From NCBI RefSeq assembly GCF_963678635.1, contig NC_087064.1, positions 15,675,802 through 15,739,801 of the forward strand: a DNA stretch of 64,000 bases, in the 5' to 3' direction. Positions 1 to 10,972 of the stretch are shown here, one piece after another (the stretch's first letter is position 1; every line of letters begins with the position of its first letter). The notes under the pieces are model-generated. The model searched no databases. It saw nothing but the letters and a program-made list of their open reading frames with translations, and had not been told where the DNA came from. A program made the position numbers and the translations under genes. The stretch is from Symsagittifera roscoffensis. Lineage: Eukaryota; Xenacoelomorpha; Acoela; Convolutidae.

Positions 1-229
1 AAGTACGACCATATTAATTTAGCCTAAAGTACAAAAATCTCAAAAATACCCCAGATTACCTGACACATAAAAATAAAGTAAAAGAAGACCTCCCGAACAC
101 CATAAAATTCGCCCCCAACAACTTTTCACAAAACTCAACCCACTTGTCAAAAAACCAATAAATAATTCGACCACACTTGAAAATTGCCCCAAACAACAAA
201 AAATATTCGATCAAGAAGCCATTAATTAA

Positions 230-460
230 ATGCTCTTCTCTCGATCAGCCAACATAATTTTCAACATTTTCATAAACTTTTTAACAATATTTAAATTTTT
301 ATTCATATTTCTTTTTGATACCTTTGAAGCTTTTGTAATAATCTTAATCATTTTTTGCAATATTTTTTTAAATTCTATTCCCTATTTGAAATATATCTCC
401 AACTTTCCCAAGCCATTGACCATATTCACAGGTACGAACACCCAAAATTTAATTAAATGA
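230..460 (+). CDS. small hydrophobic membrane protein, 76 aa, unknown
   Basis: The frame encodes 76 residues that are almost entirely Ile, Phe and Leu with few charges, so it reads as one or two membrane segments. No domain is recognised. Its TGA stop overlaps the ATG of the next frame in the tetranucleotide ATGA (457-460), an arrangement known from viral and retroelement transcripts translated by termination-reinitiation. The strand is G-poor like the following genes, which supports membership of the same element. It could also be the membrane end of a longer gene that starts left of the window, because its composition resembles the membrane segment of the Env-like gene downstream. Function unknown; that it is a real gene rests mainly on the overlap. 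Confidence 0.4.
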   Translation: MLFSRSANIIFNIFINFLTIFKFLFIFLFDTFEAFVIILIIFCNIFLNSIPYLKYISNFPKPLTIFTGTNTQNLIK

Positions 461-1608
461 TACCAACCATTTTTAGTAGAACAGATATTTTTTTACTATT
501 TGTAATTTTTATAACATTTTTATCATACCTCATATTGACAATATGCAAATGTATAAAGAAGGCAGTCATAACATTCGCCTTAGCAACAATCCTTTTAATT
601 CTTTTTCTAGAAGAATACTACAATAAACATAAATTTTTCACAAAAAAAAAGAAATCAATTAAAAAATCATCAAAAATTGCTAACCAACAATCACACAGTC
701 AGTCTTCACCGACAACATCCCAAGAAAACCCGACACCACCTACAACTACCCAAAACCCCCAAACATCTACACGAATTTCTTTCCAAGATAACCCATATAC
801 TTTTGAAGAACGACACGCTCGCTTATCTGAACCACTAGAACCAGTTCAGCGACAGGCACCTCTAAGTGAACCAACATATAACTTGTACCCAACACTACCA
901 CAAGAATTAAGTAGAATACGAAATATTAGTCAAAACCAAAATACAGTTGAAATAAATAGACAAATTATACATCCACGACGAAATAGAAATTTTCAAACCC
1001 CCCGAGTTCATTTTGATATACCCCAATCCCCATCACCAAGTACTCCGGAAAACCCAATTAGCATATTACCGGAAACCCCTACACTTCTTTCACAACGTAG
1101 CACCTCAAGTCTACCCTCAGATTACTTAGGTTCAACACCAACATCTGAACAAATACGTGAAAATCCCTTTAACCCCCCAAACCAAACATCACGACTACCA
1201 TATTGGACAACACAATCATTCACACAAGGTGAACCAAATTTAATAAATGACCCAATAGATATTTCTACAGATACAACAGCATCATCATCACTACCAGAAA
1301 CATTATCACTACCATCAACACCATCAATAAGCCAGATTTCACCGACGCCTTTTCCTTTAAATTTCCCAAATAAACTCGACGCTAGATATCGAGAACAATC
1401 ATCAACAAATATCCCTTTAAGATTAGACTGGAATACATTCACAGCACCCCCACCATTATTTGGACAACACCCAGAAAGTAACCGACTCCACAACTGGGCA
1501 CTTAATAGATTACAATATAGACAAGATATCCACGAAGACATTCGTGACCATAACATCCAAATACTCCAACAAAATAGTCTACAATTAAAATTTAAAAATC
1601 ACGGTTAA
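457..1608 (+). CDS. membrane-anchored protein with P/S/T/Q-rich tail, 383 aa, unknown
   Basis: Residues 1-55 hold two hydrophobic segments separated by a short basic, cysteine-containing loop. A lysine cluster follows at about 61-73 (KKKKSIKKSSK), the usual cytoplasmic flank of a membrane anchor. Residues 75 to about 330 are low-complexity Pro, Ser, Thr, Gln and Asn, with little predicted structure. The last 50 residues are more ordered (RLHNWALNRLQYRQD). No enzyme motif is visible. The ATG sits inside the stop of the previous frame (ATGA). The layout, membrane anchor then disordered tail, is repeated at the end of the Env-like gene at 3879-4403, so this may be a diverged relative of that C-terminus or a separate accessory protein. 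The long open frame in such AT-rich DNA makes it likely real. Confidence 0.6.
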   Translation: MIPTIFSRTDIFLLFVIFITFLSYLILTICKCIKKAVITFALATILLILFLEEYYNKHKFFTKKKKSIKKSSKIANQQSHSQSSPTTSQENPTPPTTTQNPQTSTRISFQDNPYTFEERHARLSEPLEPVQRQAPLSEPTYNLYPTLPQELSRIRNISQNQNTVEINRQIIHPRRNRNFQTPRVHFDIPQSPSPSTPENPISILPETPTLLSQRSTSSLPSDYLGSTPTSEQIRENPFNPPNQTSRLPYWTTQSFTQGEPNLINDPIDISTDTTASSSLPETLSLPSTPSISQISPTPFPLNFPNKLDARYREQSSTNIPLRLDWNTFTAPPPLFGQHPESNRLHNWALNRLQYRQDIHEDIRDHNIQILQQNSLQLKFKNHG

Positions 1609-1636
1609 ACTAAACAACATTGCTCAACATCTTTAA

Positions 1637-1792
1637 CCATTAAACCCACCAAATATAACAGCTCAATCGCTACCACCACCATTTATAACAACTGAAGTAA
1701 TATATAAATACGACAGATATACCAAAAAGACAATTGGCTACATAACATTTTATAACCCGTACTCAGGATTATCATACACATGTATATTCTAA
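1637..1792 (+). CDS. possible short frame overlapping the Env-like start
   Basis: In the gap after the 383-aa gene, frame 2 is open from 1637 to the TAA at 1790-1792. It reads as protein-like sequence rich in Pro and Tyr (for example SLPPPFITTEVIYKYDRYT). It has no ATG near its start and overlaps the ATG of the Env-like gene at 1780. It may be the C-terminal end of the preceding gene displaced by a frame shift, or chance. The motif ATATATAAATAC at about 1701 in the same gap could be a TATA-like element, but nothing proves it. Confidence 0.25.
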   Translation, partial: PLNPPNITAQSLPPPFITTEVIYKYDRYTKKTIGYITFYNPYSGLSYTCIF

Positions 1793-4403
1793 AAATATTG
1801 ATTTTTCTCCAACTCTTTTTTCTAATAATCTCCGATCAGAACATAAATCCTTCTCCCCGCACAGGACCCCAAGACTTATTAGTAACACATTACGATTGTG
1901 AAGAAAATGAACAAAAAACACTACACAAATATGCAATAAATCAAGTATCACAATGCGAAACGGAACCACAAGCTATAGAAACTACAAATGTTAGAGCGAC
2001 ACTATATTCAAAAGCCCGAGCAACAACAGTCATAAGATATAAACTTACAGCAACATTTTCCGAAAAGAAAGTACATTGTTCACAAGTCTCAAACGGAAAA
2101 AAAAACCGACTTGACCACGAATCATTCTACCAAAGTAATATAGAACGACTTTTGCATCTAAATCCCGATGATTGTAAAAACGAGCTACTCAGACTAAATA
2201 TCACAAGAAATAAAAACACCGATAGAAAATTAGTATATTTTCAAGTCCTTGCCGATTCTGTACATCAAGCAGAACTTGAAAGATATCAAGGACATATAAA
2301 ACTAGATGAAAAATACCCATACAACGGTGCACACGGAAGATTAACTTATGACATACACGATAAGCACTGAATACCACACATTGGTATAAATAATCCATCA
2401 AACTGCAAAGCAGACACAAAAAATAAAGGATATCAAGAAATAATGTTTTTCGATTGGAAAATACAACTCGAAAAAATACAACTCACACGAGATTTAGCTG
2501 ATAACACAATGATCTATCAAGGAATTAGACTACCTTGTAAAAACGATCAAGGTTATTGTGACCCTACAACACGAACACAAGCAACAATTGTTTGGTTTCC
2601 CGAAGATACATGTACAACATTTCAAGTAGCAAAAATACACGCTCGAATGATAAAATTTCACGAAAAATATTTTTATACAATCAATTCCATATGAACAAGT
2701 AAATCCATCACGAAAACAAAGTACTGATTTTCGAAACATCCATAATATAGAAAATAAATTGACACGTTTTCAAATATATCAAGAAACAGAACTCGCATGC
2801 AAATACAGAAATCCACTTCACAAAACACAATATTCTGAAATATTAGTTGAATACGAAAAAAAGTTTCGACATGACCACTGGAAAAACAAAAATTGACCCT
2901 TATGCCACAGGTCATCCTCTAAACGAAGGAACATCATATATACCAGCTAATTTTCAAAAAAGTAATGGTCAACCTGGTGGACATCTAAAGCCACATGATA
3001 CAAGAAGCACACGTTTACAAGAACTATCACTATGGAATAATTCCTATTTTGGTAATATCCACTATGATATTCACTTAGATATGAAATTAGACTACAGAAT
3101 TAGCCGAATTTTTCAGGAAATGTCACTCTCTGAATTAGAAACACTTCACCAACTATGCGAATTAGAACGGACACAAATCCTACAATCACATGCACTAGCA
3201 TTATTAAAAATACCCTACGCAGGATATTTACTATCAGGAAATAGATCAAATTTTTTAGACTACGAAGGAAACATTTTATGGTTTTATACTTGTACCAAAA
3301 AAGTATCACCACTATATGTTTTTGAAGATAAAAGATGCTATAAAAGAATCCCTATCTTTTATAAAAAATAAAGTACATTTTGTTGACACACTTTCAAGAC
3401 GAACATATTTCTGGGATACCGCAGTCCCATGTGGATCAAAAAATAGCCACAATGTAGTACAATTGAACCCAGATGAAGATAAATATTATCTTCTTACCCC
3501 ATACCCCACATTAATGCAATCACTCAAAAAATTTTCACCCGAAAGCATCAGAGCTATTGCTCGTAACCCAAATATTGATTTACAATCAATTGGAATATAT
3601 TCAAAATCTGATATCCAACATCACATTAGAACACAACAATTCCAGGAATTATTAACACAAATGGACACTATACAAAGACAATCAATTGACCAAAACTTAC
3701 GCAAACTTGCCGAAACAGCAGGATTTGCAGATATCTAAACACAAGATTATAGCGGATATTTTAAAGATATTAAAGACTTTATATATCTAAACGGTGAAAA
3801 ATACAGACCACAAGATATTTCAGCTATAAATATTTTTAGCTTTGTTACACTAAAAAATGAAATTCTCGATTTTCTAGGATGGCCCTATTACATCTTAGAA
3901 AAATTAACTATTTTTTGTACGCAATGTTTAACTTTATAGGATTTCTTTTTTCACTTTTAAAAGGAATCTATAATACATGCGCTATACACACACAAGTAAA
4001 TAGACAAGCAAGTGTAGCATTCATACTATTTACAGGATTTTTTGGAATTTTTTCATCATCAATAAACAAAATTCTTCTAGACGCACAAATAAAAGAATAT
4101 AACACAAAAATAGCGACAAGACAGAACACGTACGACGAAGAACATAATAATATAGAAGTAACGCCTACAGCACCACAGTTGCCATCCCTACCACATAACC
4201 ATCCATTATCCTTAGTCCCACGAAATTTCCGAAATTTAGCAATAACACATAATCCAAATTTTAGACCAAACATATCGCAAAGTCCCATACAACATATAAT
4301 GACACATCATTCACAAGATGAAAATACATATGAACAAATTATTGAACAACCCCATACCACCGCTTTTCAGTCTCAAAATAATAATTTTTTTAGCCCGCGA
4401 TGA
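1780..4403 (+). pseudogene. Env-like membrane glycoprotein gene, interrupted
   Basis: The ATG at 1780 begins a clear signal peptide (hydrophobic Leu/Ile/Phe core over about residues 4-18). A cysteine-bearing ectodomain follows, then a helical segment with an LCELERTQ motif, and finally a transmembrane region at about 3915-4080 with a polar P/Q/H-rich cytoplasmic tail. Spacing and motifs resemble the envelope-like glycoproteins of env-bearing BEL/Pao and Gypsy elements and chuvirus-like agents of invertebrates. This is from memory of the family, not a search. The frame is broken by an in-frame TGA at 2368-2370 and by frame changes near 2660-2690, 2850-2890, 3350-3370 and 3880-3920; the breaks lie at or close to A or T runs. 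The final TGA overlaps the next ATG (ATGA, 4400-4403). It is either a decayed gene or an intact one carrying sequencing indels. Confidence 0.55.
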
Positions 4404-6209
4404 GCCGACAACTTGGATCCCTACACCGCTCAAATTCCCATCCAACTAACCTCAACACTCCAATTACAATAATTCCACTTTTTACTTTCCCGCCACCCGA
4501 TTTCCCAACTAGTAATATAACATCAAGCATGAATTCAGACACTAATTCAGATATTTCAGTTTTATACTCCATTTCACAACTCAATAACCCTAATATATAA
4601 AACTCCTGATGAATTTGCAGACTCCGAACCATCTCCATCCAATAATTTTCAAACCAACTCCTCAGTTTTTTCAAAACCCCCTTTTCAACCAATCCCACCA
4701 AATAACCCACTCCCGTCCATTTCTACCCCCTCTTATGCTTCACAAGTAAACCCAACCTACTCTTCATTTCATTCAGACCGATCATCCATTTCTCCAGATA
4801 TTCCCCAAATCTCCCAAGAACTCGATAATTTTATCACCCTACAACAACAACTATTACACCCTAACACCCTCACTATAAATCAGATTTCTTCCACAATAGA
4901 ATCCTCAAACCCACCTACCCCTACACCCTCTTCAGCTTATACTGCATCATTAGCACAATCATCCACATCCACCGAATCATCAAATAGCACTAATAGAGCT
5001 TATCGCCTTTTTAAAAGAAAATTCCCAAACCATCCATTCCCAACCAAACCAGAAACAGCCCGTGAATATATTAATCATCCACATCACACCAACACGAAAG
5101 ATTTCCTAGCAATCACCCTACCTTCATTTCCACAGTATACTTTAAACACCCCTCACGACACTAACGACACACGTAGTTTTGTAGATGAACATGTTTTAAT
5201 GCCTACACTTCATTGGACATCATGTTATCATTTTACTAATCCCCTTTGCCTGCCACTATCTAATACACATAACGATATAGAAAGGAATAAAGAAATGCTA
5301 TATCGACTCACCACACCACTAACACATAGACAATTTACTTATATAGGATATAAAAAATCACTAAAAACATTCACTGCACCCCGAGCTAACGAATTTACAC
5401 TAGAATATTACGACCATAATATCATCCGAACTAATCAAGACCAATTTTTAGATGACGACCGCTTCGCTAACCCACAACTAACAGAAAAATTTTTCGTCAA
5501 AACACCATATGTATTCACACTCAATATATTTGATCGAAAATATGATCACATCATTTTTGAAGCACTAACTGACATGCAAGCTTACGAAAGTTTTAAAGAA
5601 AAAATTCAATTATTTTCACTAACCTTCCACTTCCTTGCACCACATGAACGCGATTTGCACTGCTCACACGACATTATGTTACGCACTGAACAAACCCACA
5701 CATATACATATTATCGCTTCATACAAAATCGTTTTGATCTACACACTCCATCAAGACAACCACACCACCGTTTTCAGTTTCTTAATTCGAAGTACACTTC
5801 GCCATTTTTTCTAAATTTCACATATTGCATCAAAGATACTAACCTCCACGGCATCCTCCGCAATTATGGCCCAATAACACAAATGTATATATTTTGTCCC
5901 ATCACGAAGACCTTTAATGCTGAAGAATCCAGACCCTTCCTTATCCCACATGAATTTATCCAACCTATAGAAATCCCTATATTAGAATTCATCCACAATA
6001 CTAAATACAATCACAAAATATATAATCTCATTCAAATCACAACTTATGAGTTTGCAGTTGGCACCGAAGAACTAAAAACTATTAAAGCACTTCAATTGCT
6101 TTGGCCACTGCTTCAAACTAAAAACGTCATTCGCATACTAGCAAAATTACTAACAAATTCCGACATGATACACGGCATCTTCCCCCACGGTTTTTTCCCC
6201 GACGACTAA
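4400..6209 (+). CDS. unknown protein with S/P/T-rich N-terminus, last gene of the block
   Basis: The gene begins with the ATG that overlaps the Env-like stop. The first stretch (4400-4600, frame 2) is Ser, Thr, Pro and Asn rich. From about 4533 the long open frame is frame 0 and runs to the TAA at 6207-6209, so one frame change lies between 4533 and 4600. The first 200 residues of the long frame are disordered and P/S-rich, passing through a basic patch (RAYRLFKRKFPNH). The last 340 residues, from the Met codon at 5199, look globular, rich in Phe, Tyr, His and Thr. I recognise no family. Because no polymerase, protease or integrase is present, these are probably the downstream accessory genes of an element whose enzymes lie left of the window. 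The sense strand is conspicuously poor in G. Confidence 0.5.
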
Positions 6210-6212
6210 CAG

Positions 6213-6289
6213 GTAAGTATAATTTATACATATTCTTCACTAATAAATTGAAATTAACACTAACCATTCCTTACTCATGTTTCATTTAG
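6213..6289 (+). other. candidate 77-nt intron directly after the last stop codon
   Basis: The sequence CAG|GTAAGT begins three bases after the TAA stop and matches a near-perfect splice donor. A branch-like CACTAAC, a pyrimidine-rich run and TTTAG follow 70 bases later. A stronger-looking acceptor (TACTAAC, then GCACAG) lies at about 6552-6592 and could be used instead. Splicing here would sit in the 3' UTR and leave the protein unchanged. Confidence 0.35.
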
Positions 6290-8340
6290 ATTTTTAGTCT
6301 TCATCCCACGATCATCTGCAAAAAAACAGAAAAGAAAAATAAAAAATAAAACTTGTTAAAATTCTTCTAAACTTTATTAATATTTTGCACTAGATAAATA
6401 TAATAAAATTCTGCCAATGTAGTAAATTAATTTATAAATTGTTTCTCCAAAAGCAGTAAATTTCATAATGATGAAAATTTATAGCTTAACTTTCCCCCAA
6501 AACTAGCAGTAAAATTAAAATTCTATGTAGTAAATTGATAAAATGAAAAAGCAGTACTAACCTTTTGATATTTTCATTCACTCGCACAGGAATTCTATCC
6601 AAACTCGCACAGCTCGCCCACGAAGAATTGTTTAAATAATGAATTTCAGTTTCAAGTTTTCACACTCAACAACTCTAACACACGATAACAAGTTTCAAAC
6701 TTTCCTTTAACGCGGTTGGAAAGGAATTATATACTAAAACAAACTAACCAACGCAGCTTGCTAAACACCACAAACCATAAAATAACAGCATGACTAAGAA
6801 AAGAAAACCAACGGTACCCAAACCGGATTAACCCAGTTTAAAACTGGATAATTTATTCTTTTGAAGACTATTATAAAGTCTAAGAAAGAAATAATAAAAC
6901 ACAAAAAAGTTGAAAGACAAACCCATAACAAAAACAATTTGATTTTTGAAAAGAAGGACACAATCAACGGAACATTAGAAAGACCACCATAAACCCAACA
7001 TAAAACGTTATCACATAACAGGACCTCTCACAGAAACCGCACGAAATCATACTCCCACTCCTGGTCTAACCCACCAGAGAGAACGTCCTGAGCATGCTCT
7101 ATAGCCGGCCTAACCCACCGCGCTACATCCACGCTTTGTGACCACACTTCTATTTTTAATAAGAGGTACTCAAGGGTGAGTAACTCTTCAAAATAACCGA
7201 ACTAAAACAAAAAGCTTTTGTGAAAACAACTAACCAAAATCATAATTAAAACACTGAACTAATAAGAATTTTTATAAAATGTAAATCATACCTTGCAGTA
7301 TATAGTTCAGCATACAACAACAAAGACGGACATCCAAAGACAAAATGATCCCACTACACTCGAAAAAGAATGGCCAACCACAACCAATATGCCGTCCACA
7401 ATCACAACTCAAAGGATTTAGAGTACGACTTGACTTCGCAGAAAAGGACTTCATTGAATTAGACCAATGACCACCTCGATGTTCAAGTATACGTACAGAT
7501 CCGAGTTACAAGGCATCCCCTCCACGCACAATCTCCACGCCATTCCCAGATGAGGTCGAACACAAAACAAGTTCTCTACATAAAACAGAAAAACCCGTCA
7601 TAGCAAACCATTCTGAAATCAGATTGATTTCGTTGGGAAACACCGTCGTTGTCACAAGAAGACACAACGATTGATGTCCCTATCTCCAGCATCCTGGAAC
7701 TTCTCTAACAAGAGAAACCGGACAAGAATACGATGTTTGCCAAATACCAACGTCCATCATCCATCCTTTGAATTGAAGAAAGATAATTCTAAAAAACTCC
7801 GTAAAACCCGGATGGGTGGAACCTGATCTAAACTATATTTTATGATTGGATAAATTAGATATTTTACCACTGTAAAGTATTTAATATTAACCAATCATGA
7901 TCCATCTAACTAACAACCCACTTATTTGTAAGTGCTGAAATTACTTGTAATTTCAGCACCAGAGAGATTTGAATTTAACTTAGAAATTAGTTGCCTCTCC
8001 AAGAGAACTTCAGCAGCCGCAACAAACCAGTATACCCTAGATCTATTGAGCCTAGCAGAGACTAGTTAAACACCCTGAGACTAGAAAGTATAAGAGTAAG
8101 ATTAGGATCGGTATTAGACTAAGAAGTTGCACGAATCTATCCGGCCGAAAATAAGATAGCGTGACGAGCAGACGGTGTACCCTATCCGAAATTACTCTAT
8201 GAGTTAACCACAAAGGATCTAACTCATCTTGCTGTTCGATAGTGCAATTTTCCTTCCTTTCAACAAAGGAATTGAAATGATTTTAAAACATTCAAGCCGC
8301 AAAAAATATAACTAAAGCTACAATTTTACTAAAATTTAAG
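6290..8340. other. non-coding 3' flank of the viral-like block
   Basis: No gene is visible. It holds AATAAA signals near 6345, four or five copies of a (G)YAGTAAAT motif between 6415 and 6560, and a GC-richer patch at about 7020-7150 with two copies of the string TAACCCACC. A perfect hairpin lies at 7932-7959. The segment 7960-8280 is GC-richer than its surroundings and could be part of a terminal repeat, but no second copy exists in the window to test this. Confidence 0.4.
7932..7959. repeat. perfect 13-bp hairpin with 2-nt loop
   Basis: GTGCTGAAATTAC and its exact reverse complement GTAATTTCAGCAC are separated by TT. A perfect 13-bp stem is unlikely by chance in one place. It could be a foldback-element relic or an RNA-end structure of the upstream element. 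Confidence 0.8.
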
Positions 8341-10257
8341 ATAAAAAAATCATCACGACTTGTATAAGAGTTTGCTCAACGTTCACCGGCACGTAAAAAG
8401 AGATTGTCTTCTTGTAAACTACATTCGAAAAGCTTCATCGTCCAAAATTTATGCAAACTGCGAGCAGCAGTTCACAAAAACTCCAAATCATGTAAATACT
8501 TTGCGAAATTCTAAAAAATATTTGAAATTTTTTTATCCATAATGAGTTACAAAGGAGCTCTGGACTTTTCTAAAAAAAAATAAATTATTGACTATTGCGT
8601 GCTAAAAAATCTGATTACTTGCACAAAATGTCTTAGTAAGTATTTTCTAAATATGTGCTAAAGACTAGCAGAAACTATAAAGCAGTGAAATAACAAAAAC
8701 AGCAAAAATTGGCATGCTTTTATGTTCTCGTACGGGTTTTGCATCAAAGTTAAATTTTTTAAAAACCATGAATGAATATTTTTTGTTATAGTTAGATGCA
8801 ATTCAAGGTAGCACAAATTTTTGCACTAATCACGAAAAATTTTAAATGATAAAATCTGGAATGTTAATCCAAAGCTTCAATGTCAATTCGCTGATACTAG
8901 TTGAAAATCTAAACACATCTAAATGGCATCTAGATGATCAAAAGAAATCTAAGCGGGTTGTCGAGAAAATCAAGCGGGGTTTGTTTCTTCCAATAAACTG
9001 TACAAGAAAGTCAGACATTGGTAATTTAATGTTTTGTCCAAAAATGTTTTGTTCCTGTTTAATCCGGGAAAATGTTTGTCTGAAAAAGCTTACAATCGGG
9101 AAAGGGCTCAATTTGAGCACAAAATCAAAGCCAACGAAACTCGGTCGATTATGGTAGAGTTTGGCTCGCAGCTTGGTCGAGACATTTTCAAATTGTTTAA
9201 AGTTTTTTTTCGGTGCTTAGATAGAGAGGAAGTAACCGAATGTCAAGTTGTTGTCGTTTTTGCTGTACAATTTGTTTTGCACCGCCAAAAAGTTCGAAGT
9301 TTTGTTCAAAACTAAGGAAAAATTTCAATCTCAGTTTGGATCATTAGTTCAAAAAGTATCCCGAAATTCGAGGCTTCGAAATTAAGCCAAATGGGTTTAT
9401 TGTTTTTTTCAAAGAGCATAGGGGGCGAGTTACACTGCGCTCAAACTCACTCTAATTGAAACCAGTCAATCATTTGGACGCAAATATTTACTACCTGACC
9501 AAGTTGCACCTAACATTTTCTAAATTCAGTTGCAAATACGTAAGTTTTTCCGATGACATGAGTACCCGAATCGCATTGTGGCGTATCGGTAGTGATGGTG
9601 CCAAGTAATCAAATGATTGCGGGCTTAAGCTGCACATGAGTTGCATTTTAAAAGGTGATCTCTAATAAGATAGCCATAACTAGTTAACCTTAAATAATGA
9701 ACCTCCGGGTTAGGTCTCTGGTTGGTTCACTAAACAAGAGTATTCTTCCAAGCACCTAAAATTATTGTAAATTTATTGGCACCTACAACTCTCGAGGGAA
9801 ATCGGGTATGTTTTGACTCTGAGTTGAGTACGCTCTTTTTCTTTTGCGCAACAACCCCCCCCCCCCCCCCCCGCTAATCTGCAAGTTTTTACGGGTAAAA
9901 GTTTTGTTCACATTTTTTGATCGTTATGAAAATTGACATACGGAATAATTAGGCTATGACAAACATATTTGGTCTTCATGATTAACCTTGTAAAACGACT
10001 CGTTACACCATAAGAATGATGCTTGTGTGTGGTGGGGCTGGGTGGGGGGTGGTTTGGGAGAAAAAAGAGTTGGACGAAGAAGTGGATGAACTAAATCAGC
10101 TTGATCTCAGCTATTTATTTCACAAACTGTTTGACAATGCCTAGTGGGTTTGTCAGGACAAGCGTGATTCCCCTTATACAAAAATTCTTGTTCAATACAA
10201 AAACATAATGGCATGCACCCGTAGACACCTTCCACAGCTTCACGGTACTTTTCATGG
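8341..10257. other. intergenic or intronic DNA without a supported gene
   Basis: This stretch lies downstream of the last visible G-beta exon and may be intronic. At 8342-8400 it resembles 11447-11510 (ATAAGAGT then ACGTTCA), pointing to a dispersed repeat. Open frames of about 100 codons near 8846-9315 have no recognisable motif. An 18-base C run lies at 9855-9872. Confidence 0.5.
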
Positions 10258-10559
10258 GTCTTTTCCAGGTGCGGATTTATGGGGGGGGGGGGGGGGGGGG
10301 ACGTTTTTTCTTCAGGGATTCGACCCCCTGCCGATCCAAAGGGTTACCTCTTTGAACTATTTTGAGATATTCATTTCTGGTTACAGACCCTAAAACTTTT
10401 CTAAAGGCGCCCGCGCACCAAAAAAACGCGATTTTTTGGTCAAAATTTTTCAAAAAGTGCCTAGCAACGCCTTTTTTGGCCTTTTTTTTCGAAATTTTGC
10501 CTGTGGCGTAGAAATCCCCCTCTCCTCGAGAAAATTTTAGATCCGCCCCTGGTCTTTTC
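10258..10559. mobile_element. hAT-type MITE with 8-bp target duplication
   Basis: The element spans 10266-10551 (286 bp). Its ends are CAGGTGCGGATTTA and, on the other strand, CAGGGGCGGATCTA, an imperfect terminal inverted repeat. It is flanked on both sides by GTCTTTTC (10258-10265 and 10552-10559), a perfect 8-bp target-site duplication as made by hAT transposases. It has no coding capacity. A 20-base G run lies inside at 10281-10300. A degraded relative of its right end is visible at about 24630-24672. Confidence 0.85.
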
Positions 10560-10972
10560 TGTTATACGGCCCAAAACTGATCTTTTGTTATTTTGAACAA
10601 TGCATCTTAATTCTCGAATCTAATTATTTAAATTTATAAACAATTATTAACAGCTCAACGAACAATTTGGCAACTTTGAACCGTATAACTGGAAAAACGC
10701 CTTTTCTTGCCGTTGATCTACTTAACATTTATCCACCCCCCCCCCCCCCCCCTTCAAGAAAGGGGGGCAATTGATAATTAGGTTAAGTTAAATGAATTTT
10801 CAACCAATCAGAATGCAGCAAAAATCGAATTTTACATAGAAAGCTCTAGTGGTAATTTACTGATTTATTTAAAGGGGTGGTAATTTTTTATTAGAAACCA
10901 TAGAGAGGGCGATTGTTTAGTAGATCCCTTGCCGTCTATGATAATACAACAATACAGTGAGAGACATCATAC
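10560..10972. other. intronic DNA downstream of G-beta exon 3
   Basis: No gene is seen. It contains a 17-base C run at 10736-10752 followed by a short complementary G run at 10763-10768, then plain AT-rich sequence up to the exon 3 donor site. Confidence 0.4.

Noticed and set aside
1122-1556. 144-codon minus-strand frame opposite the 383-codon gene
   Set aside because: It is a shadow of the G-poor plus-strand gene; a lack of G on one strand removes stops on the other.
1780-4403. Programmed ribosomal frameshifting in the Env-like gene
   Set aside because: There are too many changes, in both directions, without a repeated slippery site and structure; indels at homopolymers are simpler.
7020-7150. 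tRNA-like GC-rich patch on the minus strand
   Set aside because: Something like an A box can be drawn, but no B box lies at a suitable distance.
8846-9315. Two overlapping plus frames of about 100 codons
   Set aside because: No motif, splice signal or similarity to the other genes supports them; possibly transposon debris, but not assignable.
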